Source of the DNA: Phenylobacterium sp.
Lineage (GTDB): Bacteria > Pseudomonadota > Alphaproteobacteria > Caulobacterales > Caulobacteraceae
Direction of reading: 5' to 3'
DNA length: 6,038 bases
NCBI GenBank assembly: GCA_028698405.1
Contig: JAQVDF010000135.1
Coordinates: 1 to 6,038 of the forward strand
Part shown: in pieces, positions 1 through 4,927 of the stretch
How positions within the stretch are numbered: position 1 is the first letter of the stretch
Layout: each line of letters opens with the position of its first letter
Notes under the pieces: model-generated
Told to the model about the DNA's origin: nothing
What the model saw: the letters and a program-made list of their open reading frames with translations, nothing else
Databases searched by the model: none
Program-made: the position numbers and the translations under genes

Positions 1-8
1 GCGCGCGC

Positions 9-434
9 TCATCCGGCGGGCAGGGTGTAGGCGACGGTGGCCTGGGCGGCGAGGTCGTCGGGGCTTTCGGTCCACAGCCGCACGTCGCAGACCGCGCTGC
101 GGGCGCCTAGGCGCAGCAGGCTGGCGTCGGCCACCAGGTCGCCCGGCTTGGCCCCGCGCAGGAAGTGGATGGTGAGCGTGCTGGTCACGGCCATCAGCTT
201 TTCGCCTACGTGCGCCAGAACGATGGCGTAGGCGGCGGTGTCGGCGAGGCTCATCAGGGCGGGGCCGGAGATCACCCCGCCGGGCCGCAGCATGCTCGAG
301 CCCGCCGGACTGACCATCCGGAGGCGGCCGGGCGTGGCCTCGTCGACCCGCGGCATACGTTCGGGATCGGCGTCCGGAAACGCCTTGCAGATGAGGGCCT
401 CGACCTCGCGGGCGGTCAGCTTGAGCTCGTGCAT
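9..434 (-). CDS. PaaI-family hotdog-fold thioesterase
   Basis: This is a 141-residue protein of the PaaI/YdiI-like hotdog thioesterase family, which hydrolyses acyl-CoA or aryl-CoA thioesters in the cytoplasm, usually as a tetramer. Numbering from a possible GTG one codon upstream, the central signature runs from about residue 51 to 71: RPGG, then SGP, then an ADTA stretch whose Asp66 lies where family members keep the catalytic acid. The His of the usual HGG is replaced by Pro here (RPGG). A C-terminal strand region with TLTIHFLRGAKPGD (about 87-100) is typical of the sheet and the CoA-binding turn. Full length (about 140 aa) is normal for the family. The start is uncertain between ATG at 434 and the adjacent GTG at 437; no good ribosome site sits at usual spacing before either, and no other in-frame start was found just upstream. 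The gene is divergent from the secreted-protein gene. Substrate cannot be told from sequence. Confidence 0.85.
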   Translation of the reverse strand: MHELKLTAREVEALICKAFPDADPERMPRVDEATPGRLRMVSPAGSSMLRPGGVISGPALMSLADTAAYAIVLAHVGEKLMAVTSTLTIHFLRGAKPGDLVADASLLRLGARSAVCDVRLWTESPDDLAAQATVAYTLPAG

Positions 435-469
435 CACCTTCGGATGGCACGTACCCGGAAAGATGACAA

Positions 470-557
470 GATATTCATGTTACATTCGCGATACTTGGAG
501 AACATGAGCGAATATTAATATTCGTTTCGCGATTATTGACGGAAGTTCATTTGAACT
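470..557. promoter_or_regulatory. AT-rich divergent control region with several dyads
   Basis: The gap between the divergent thioesterase and secreted-protein genes is strikingly AT-rich against a GC-rich background. It contains a perfect 16-bp palindrome at 509-524 (CGAATATTAATATTCG). It also has a 7-bp inverted repeat, TCATGTT at 475-481 and AACATGA at 501-507, a direct repeat TTCGCGAT at 485-492 and 526-533, and a dyad AGTTCA-TT-TGAACT at 544-557. A TTGACGG at 536-542 matches the Caulobacter housekeeping -35 consensus as I remember it, but I see no convincing -10 at proper distance. The clustering suggests promoters plus a binding site for a dimeric regulator; which regulator is unknown. 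Confidence 0.45.
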
Positions 558-607
558 GCGGCCGAGCGGCGACCACCCTGGGGTCATCGATTTTCGAGGA
601 GACACCC

Positions 608-976
608 ATGCGCACCGCCGCTCTCGCCATCGCCGCCGCCGCCACCCTCGCGGCCTGGGGTACCGCCGCTTCGGCGCGTGTCAGCGACACCGACTTCATC
701 CGGGCGAGCCGTTGCCACGCCCTGGCCTCGGCCAGCGGCAGTGCGCACGCCGCCGCGCTGGCTTCCGTGACCAAGGCCGAGTCCCGCGGCCGCGCCGACA
801 CCGTGGTGCGGATGGCCGACAAGGCGGCCGCCAAGGCCGCGAACGAGGCCCGCAGCGACAGCGCCGAGAAGCGCGCCAAGGTCGCCGCCGAGCTGGACGG
901 CGTCTGCCAGGCCTTCCTCGGCGACAAGTCCACCGGCACCGCTTCGAGCTCGACCGCCGCCAGCCCGGCGTCCTGA
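608..976 (+). CDS. Small secreted Ala-rich helical protein, function unknown
   Basis: This 122-residue protein has a clear Sec signal peptide: MRT, a hydrophobic Ala/Leu-rich core to about residue 18, then ASA just before Arg24, a good signal peptidase I site. The mature part (about 99 aa) is Ala-, Lys- and Glu-rich and predicted mainly helical, with a charged stretch at about 56-97 (KAESRGRAD, DKAAAKAANEARSD, EKRAKVAAELDG). It has just two cysteines, Cys36 and Cys100, one at each end of the helical part, which could form a disulfide in the periplasm. The last 15 residues are a low-complexity Ser/Thr/Ala tail. The ATG at 608 is preferred over the upstream in-frame TTG at 536 because AGGAG lies at 597-601, six bases before it, and because the signal peptide begins there. 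I do not recognise a family. It stands alone, with a hairpin 13 bases after its stop. Confidence 0.75.
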   Translation: MRTAALAIAAAATLAAWGTAASARVSDTDFIRASRCHALASASGSAHAAALASVTKAESRGRADTVVRMADKAAAKAANEARSDSAEKRAKVAAELDGVCQAFLGDKSTGTASSSTAASPAS

Positions 977-989
977 TCGAGCCAGCAAG

Positions 990-1007
990 CTCTCTCCTTC
1001 GAGAGAG
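990..1007 (+). terminator. Hairpin after the secreted-protein gene, possible terminator
   Basis: CTCTCTC (990-996) pairs perfectly with GAGAGAG (1001-1007) around a CTTC loop, starting 13 bases after the stop of the secreted-protein gene. The position fits a terminator, but no T-tract follows (the next bases are GCCTGGG), so it may instead be a 3' stabilising stem or part of the larger fold that follows. GAGAGGCC at 1003-1010 can alternatively pair with GGCCTCTC at 1053-1060. Confidence 0.35.
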
Positions 1008-1010
1008 GCC

Positions 1011-1090
1011 TGGGCCGGGCGGTCGGCGCCTAGCTCGGAAGCTCGCCTTCCGGGCCTCTCCTGGGCGGCTAGAGCCGGCCGCCCGGCCCA
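1011..1090. repeat. Long GC-rich fold-back in the intergenic region
   Basis: The arms 1011-1027 and 1074-1090 are reverse complements at 16 of 17 positions, and the exception is a U.G pair in RNA. Inside lies a second hairpin, 1033-1041 against 1047-1055, 8 of 9 Watson-Crick with one U.G and a five-base loop. Just downstream, CCTTCGCC (1101-1108) pairs with GGTGAAGG (1113-1120) with one G.U. No open reading frame with plausible start and ribosome site explains the stretch. It may be a dispersed palindromic intergenic repeat, a 3' UTR structure or a small RNA. The remainder to 1294 shows no further feature I can support except the ribosome site of the next gene and a weak T-rich patch at about 1164-1172. 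Confidence 0.45.
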
Positions 1091-1294
1091 AAGTTCCCGA
1101 CCTTCGCCGCACGGTGAAGGGCGGTTGTCGCCAACTCTCGCGCCCGGCCCCACACCGGACGCTACTTTCTTTGCGGTGGACGCGGGAAGAGCTCCGGCCG
1201 CGCTTGTGCTTGCCTGTTCGGCGCGCGGAACCCACCTTGCTGCGACGAGTCAACACGGCGCGGCCGCGAGGGCGGCGCCGAGGCAAGGAAGTGA

Positions 1295-2779
1295 ATGAGC
1301 GTCCTCATTCCCGGCGAGACCTGCTGGCGCAGGGAACGGGCGGCGCGTGCGGCCTTCCTGATCGACACCGAGGCCTATTTCACCGCCGCCTTCGAGGCGA
1401 TGATCAGCGCCGAGCGGTCGATCCACCTGCTCGGCTGGGGCTTCGACCCGCGCACGCGGCTGTTCCCGGACGGCTTCGACGGCCCCAACGATCCGGACGA
1501 AGTCGGCCATATCCTCATCGAGCTGGCGCGCCAGAGACCTGACCTCGATGTCCGCGTGCTGATCTGGCACTCGGCGCTGCCGATCAGCGCCAGCCAGGAG
1601 TTCTTCCCCCACCGGGCCCGCCGCTGGTTCCGCAACACCGGCGTGAAGTTCCGGCTGGACGATTCCGTCCCCTTCGGCGCCTGCCACCACCAGAAGGTGC
1701 TGGTGATCGACGACAAGGTCGCCTTCTGCGGCGGCGGCGACATCTCGGTGGACCGCTGGGACACCCCCGCGCACCTGGAGGAGGACCAGCGGCGGATCAT
1801 GCCGCGCCAGGAGTGTCACGACCCGCGTCACGAGGTGATGATGGTGGTCGACGGGCCGGCCGCCGCGGCGCTGGGCGAGCTGTCGCGGCAGCGCTGGCGC
1901 CACGCGACGGGCGAGGTGATCGCCCCGCCCGCACCCACCGAAGCCGATCCCTGGCCGAACCACATCCCGGCCCATCTGACCGACGTCGACGTGGGCATCG
2001 CCCGCACCTTCCCGGCCTGGCGCGGCGAGCCCGCGGTGGAGGAGATCCGCCATCAGACGATCGCCGCGATCCGCGCGGCCCGCGAGATCATCTACCTGGA
2101 GAACCAGTACTTCACCGCCCCGCCCGTGGCCGAGGCGCTGGCCGAGCGGCTGGCCGAGCCGGACGGGCCCGAGGTGGTGCTGATCTCCACCGGGCGCAGC
2201 CCCAGCTGGTTCGACCAGCTCACCATGGACCGGGCCCGCACGACGATGATCTGGCGGCTGACCGCCGCGGACGTGTTCGGCCGCTTCCGCGCCTTCTATC
2301 CGGTGACCAGCGGCGGCTTGAAAATCATCGTCCATTCCAAGGTGATGGTGATCGACGACGAGCTGGCGAGGGTCGGCTCGGCCAATCTCAACAACCGGTC
2401 GGGCGGCTTCGACACCGAGTGCGACCTCACCGTGCTGGCCCAGAAGCCAGAGGACAGGCTGGCCATCGCCGCCTTCCGCGACCGGCTGGTCGGCCATTTC
2501 ATGGCGGTGACGGGCGATGCGGTCTCAAAGGCCAGGGCCGACCACGGGGGGCTGTGCGCGGCCATCGACGCGCTCAACCGCGACGGCCGGCTGACGCCGC
2601 TGAAGCCGCGCAAGATGTCGGCGCTGGGCGAATTCATCGCCGCCTACCACATCGGCGATCCGGCCAATGTGGGCGACAGCTGGCTACTCGGCCGGCGGCG
2701 GGAGAAGGTCTACGCCGAGGCCCGCAAGCTGGCCGACGAGCGGGCCCAGGCCCTGCTCACGAAACCTCGAAGTCCATGA
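1295..2779 (+). CDS. Phospholipase D / cardiolipin-synthase-like protein, two HKD motifs
   Basis: This 494-residue protein belongs to the PLD superfamily, whose members transfer or hydrolyse phosphatidyl groups through a phospho-histidine intermediate. Both catalytic motifs are intact: HQKVLVIDD with His132, Lys134 and Asp139, followed by CGGGDIS at about 145-151 and a WDTPAH stretch; and HSKVMVIDD with His347, Lys349 and Asp354, followed by GSANLNNRS at 361-369. ENQYF at about 269-273 is the conserved segment opening the second half. No signal peptide or transmembrane segment is visible, so it is predicted cytoplasmic or peripheral, unlike ClsA-type synthases with N-terminal membrane anchors. 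The sequence resembles the PLD part of larger PLD-VTT fusion proteins (from memory), but no VTT domain is present. The start is firm: AAGGA at 1285-1289 lies five bases before the ATG and an in-frame TGA abuts it. It runs convergently into the EEP gene. Substrate is inferred to be phospholipid. Confidence 0.9.
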   Translation: MSVLIPGETCWRRERAARAAFLIDTEAYFTAAFEAMISAERSIHLLGWGFDPRTRLFPDGFDGPNDPDEVGHILIELARQRPDLDVRVLIWHSALPISASQEFFPHRARRWFRNTGVKFRLDDSVPFGACHHQKVLVIDDKVAFCGGGDISVDRWDTPAHLEEDQRRIMPRQECHDPRHEVMMVVDGPAAAALGELSRQRWRHATGEVIAPPAPTEADPWPNHIPAHLTDVDVGIARTFPAWRGEPAVEEIRHQTIAAIRAAREIIYLENQYFTAPPVAEALAERLAEPDGPEVVLISTGRSPSWFDQLTMDRARTTMIWRLTAADVFGRFRAFYPVTSGGLKIIVHSKVMVIDDELARVGSANLNNRSGGFDTECDLTVLAQKPEDRLAIAAFRDRLVGHFMAVTGDAVSKARADHGGLCAAIDALNRDGRLTPLKPRKMSALGEFIAAYHIGDPANVGDSWLLGRRREKVYAEARKLADERAQALLTKPRSP

Positions 2780-3488
2780 CCAGCGGCAGGTGGTCGGAGG
2801 CCAGACGGTTCAGCGGCTCGAAGGGCGCGAACACGTGCTGCACCCTGATCTCCGGCGAGACGAAGATGTGGTCGATGCGCAGCACCGGCAGCGGCGAGGG
2901 GAAGGTCGAGGTCGGCGTCTTGCGCGGCGCCAGTCGCCGGGCCGGCTCCAGCCTCGCAGTGAGCGTGCGGTAGACCACCGAGGTCGCCGTGGCGTTGAAG
3001 TCGCCCAGGAGAATGGTCGGGCCCTTGCGGTCGGGATGGTCCAGCCATTCCGGCCCCGCCAGCCAGGCGGCCTGGTGCTGCTGCTCGCGCGGGACCAGCC
3101 CCAGGTGGGTGTTGATCACCTGCACCGGCTTGCCGCCCACCTCGACCTGCACCCACAGCGCCCCGCGCGGCTCCAGCTGCGGCATGCGGTGGTAGCCGGG
3201 CAGGGGGCCGGCCTTGATCAGGCTCTCGGGCAGGTGGGTCAGGATGGCGTCGCCGTACAGCTCCTCCTCCACCCGCATGGCCGGGTGGAAGTGGCACTGC
3301 ATGTCCAGGAGGTCGCCGATCTCGTGGGCCTGGTCGACACCGTTGGTCCGCGCCCGGCCGACGTCCAGCTCCTGCAGGGCGACGATGTCCGGCTCGAGCC
3401 TGGCCAGCACCTCGGCGACCCTCTGCACGTCGAGGCGGCGGTCGGTGCCGACGCAGCGATGCACGTTGTAGGTCACGATCCTGGGCAT
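2757..3488 (-). CDS. Endonuclease/exonuclease/phosphatase (EEP) family hydrolase
   Basis: This 243-residue metal-dependent phosphodiesterase-fold protein has a complete EEP active site: TYNVHR with Asn8, LQELD with Glu40 (metal ligand), NTHLG with His128, GDFNA with Asp163 and Asn165, IDHIF with Asp206, and SDHLP with Asp232 and the catalytic His233. The protein starts almost directly at the first strand of the domain and has no signal peptide or membrane segment, so it should be cytosolic. Family members cleave nucleic acids, inositol phosphates or sphingolipids; the short, single-domain YbhP-like type has no firmly known substrate. The ATG at 3488 is the only reasonable start in frame, though its ribosome site is weak. 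The last 23 bases overlap the end of the PLD gene on the other strand. E. coli places the EEP gene ybhP beside the PLD-family clsB, so the neighbourhood supports a lipid phosphodiester role, by inference. Confidence 0.88.
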   Translation of the reverse strand: MPRIVTYNVHRCVGTDRRLDVQRVAEVLARLEPDIVALQELDVGRARTNGVDQAHEIGDLLDMQCHFHPAMRVEEELYGDAILTHLPESLIKAGPLPGYHRMPQLEPRGALWVQVEVGGKPVQVINTHLGLVPREQQHQAAWLAGPEWLDHPDRKGPTILLGDFNATATSVVYRTLTARLEPARRLAPRKTPTSTFPSPLPVLRIDHIFVSPEIRVQHVFAPFEPLNRLASDHLPLVMDFEVS

Positions 3489-3564
3489 GAGGGGCGTGTT
3501 CTGCGTGCCTCTTGCGTCGATGACAAGGCGGCATGCGCCGATGGCGTTCCCGCACGCGGCGCGC

Positions 3565-3596
3565 AGGTCAAAAGCTGACCTTTACGTTAACGTCAA
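3565..3596 (+). promoter_or_regulatory. MerR-type operator-like dyad before the acyl-CoA dehydrogenases
   Basis: TTTACGTTAACGTCAA at 3581-3596 is symmetric at 14 of 16 positions with a perfect ten-base core, ACGTTAACGT (3584-3593). Immediately before it are an inverted repeat AGGTCA (3565-3570) / TGACCT (3576-3581) and a -35-like CTGACC (3575-3580). A dyad placed directly after the -35 is the architecture of MerR-family promoters with a stretched 19-base spacer. From memory it also resembles sites of the MerR-type acyl-CoA catabolism regulator LiuR. A -10 at the matching place (about 3600-3605) is poor. It lies 84 bases before the large-subunit ATG. On the minus strand the same dyad reads TTGACGT, so it could also serve the divergent EEP gene. 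Confidence 0.45.
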
Positions 3597-3627
3597 TGCT
3601 TCCCAACCGTCGGCCCCAGGGCTAAAG

Positions 3628-3660
3628 GTGGCGCGACGCCGCGGGCCGGGCGCCCGCCAC
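3628..3660 (+). other. GC-rich hairpin in the 5' leader of the dehydrogenase operon
   Basis: GTGGCG (3628-3633) can pair with CGCCAC (3655-3660), or alternatively GCGGGC (3641-3646) with GCCCGC (3652-3657) around CGGGC. The structure ends six bases before the GGGAG ribosome site at 3667-3671. It could affect translation of the first gene, but GC-rich leaders often fold by chance. Confidence 0.25.
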
Positions 3661-3679
3661 GGGTTTGGGAGCTAGCGCG

Positions 3680-4882
3680 ATGAACCTCGATTTTTCCGCC
3701 GAAGAAATGGCCTTCCGGGACGAAGTTCGAGCCTTCATCGCCGAAAACTATCCCGCCGAACTGCGCCGCAAGCAGGACGCCGGCGAGCCGCTCACCAAGG
3801 AAGACCAGCTTTCCTGGCACAAGGTGCTGGCGAAGAAGGGTTGGGTGGCCCCGAGCTGGCCGAAGGAGCTCGGCGGCACCGACTGGACGCCGACCCAGAA
3901 GTACATCTGGAACGAGGAGCTGGCTCGGGCCGACTGCCTGCCGCTGCTGCCGTTCGGCCTCTCCATGCTGGCGCCGGTGATCTACACCTTCGGCGCCGAG
4001 GAGCAGAAGAAGCGCTTCCTGCCGGGCATCTACAACGGCGACGTCTGGTGGTGTCAGGGCTACTCCGAGCCGGGCGCCGGATCCGACCTCGCCTCGCTGA
4101 AGACCCGCGCCGAGCGGATCACCGGCGACGACGGCAAGGAGTACTACATCGTCAACGGCCAGAAGACCTGGACCACGCTCGGCCACTACGCCGACTGGGG
4201 CTTCTTCCTGGTCCGCACCGACCCCAACGCCAAGCCGCAGGCCGGCATCAGCTTCCTGCTGATCGACATGAAGAGCCCGGGCGTGACCGTGCGCCCGATC
4301 ATCACCCTCGAGGGCGGCCACGAGGTCAACGACGTCTTCCTCGACAACGTGAAGGTGCCGGTCGAGCAGCGGATCTTCCACGAGAACCAGGGCTGGACCT
4401 GCGCCAAGGCCCTGCTGGCCCACGAGCGCAGCGGCATCGCCGGCGTCGCCCGCTCCAAGCGCGGCCTGGAAAAGCTGCGCGCCATCGCCGCCACCGAGCG
4501 CGGCGACCAGGGCGGGGCGCTGATCGGGGACGCCTTCTTCCGCCGCAAGCTGGCCGAGCTGGAGATCGACCTGACCGCGCTCGAGTTCACCGAGCTGCGC
4601 ACCCTGGCCGGCGAGGCCAGCGGCAAGGGCCCGGGCCCGGAAAGCTCGATCCTCAAGATCAAGGGCACCGAGATCCAGCAGCGGCTGAACGAGCTGGCGC
4701 TGGAGGCGGCCGGCCACTACGGCGCGCCCTACCTGCGCGAGGACGGCGCCAACATGGGCGTCGGTCCCGACTACGCCCGTGGCGTGGCCGGCGACTACTT
4801 CAACGGCCGCAAGACCTCGATCTACGGCGGCTCCAACGAGATCCAGCGCAACATCATCGCCAAGATGGTGCTGGGCCTCTAG
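3680..4882 (+). CDS. Acyl-CoA dehydrogenase, PimC/FadE26-like large subunit
   Basis: This complete 400-residue acyl-CoA dehydrogenase (ACAD) family protein catalyses alpha,beta-oxidation of an acyl-CoA with FAD in the cytoplasm. Visible landmarks are the N-terminal helical domain (1-125), the middle beta-domain with GYSEPGAGSDLAS (127-139) and NGQKTWTT (159-166), and the C-terminal helical domain ending IYGGSNEIQRN (381-391). The residue matching Glu376 of medium-chain ACAD is Gly383, but Glu249 in AHERSG sits at the helix-G site used by long-chain and isovaleryl-CoA dehydrogenases. The usual R-x-x-F-G and Q-x-x-G-G FAD-contact motifs of the C-terminal domain are missing; the second gene supplies them, so a heterotetramer is inferred. 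ATG at 3680 is chosen over an in-frame TTG at 3665 because GGGAG lies at 3667-3671, eight bases before it. The next gene follows after 45 bases, implying an operon. The true substrate (dicarboxylic, branched or steroid side-chain acyl-CoA) is not evident. Confidence 0.9.
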   Translation: MNLDFSAEEMAFRDEVRAFIAENYPAELRRKQDAGEPLTKEDQLSWHKVLAKKGWVAPSWPKELGGTDWTPTQKYIWNEELARADCLPLLPFGLSMLAPVIYTFGAEEQKKRFLPGIYNGDVWWCQGYSEPGAGSDLASLKTRAERITGDDGKEYYIVNGQKTWTTLGHYADWGFFLVRTDPNAKPQAGISFLLIDMKSPGVTVRPIITLEGGHEVNDVFLDNVKVPVEQRIFHENQGWTCAKALLAHERSGIAGVARSKRGLEKLRAIAATERGDQGGALIGDAFFRRKLAELEIDLTALEFTELRTLAGEASGKGPGPESSILKIKGTEIQQRLNELALEAAGHYGAPYLREDGANMGVGPDYARGVAGDYFNGRKTSIYGGSNEIQRNIIAKMVLGL

Positions 4883-4927
4883 TTCCCCGCCGCGTCGTCC
4901 ACAGTCCCAACCGGAGCCGTCCAAGTC

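Noticed and set aside
544..557. GTTC...GAAC dyad considered as a LexA (SOS) box
   Set aside because: The alphaproteobacterial LexA box is a direct repeat of GTTC with seven bases between; this is an inverted repeat with a two-base spacer.
1161..1168. GCTACTTT considered as a Caulobacter-type -10 for the PLD gene
   Set aside because: It matches the GCTANAWC consensus only in part and no TTGACGS-like -35 lies at the right distance upstream.
712..1542. A 276-codon plus-strand frame bridging the secreted-protein gene and the PLD gene
   Set aside because: It is Arg/Pro/Gly rich, overlaps both real genes in another frame and has no ribosome site; high GC keeps the frame open by chance.
1250..2497. 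A 415-codon minus-strand open frame opposite the PLD gene
   Set aside because: It lies antisense to a gene with two intact HKD motifs and has compositionally biased content without a recognisable domain.
2710..3555. A 281-codon minus-strand frame overlapping the EEP gene
   Set aside because: It is another frame of the same strand, Arg/Ala/Gly rich without motifs, while the EEP frame has all active-site residues.
3665..3679. Five-codon-longer TTG start for the first dehydrogenase
   Set aside because: The TTG overlaps the GGGAG ribosome site itself, and homologues typically begin at the MNLDFS-like N-terminus, as the ATG does.
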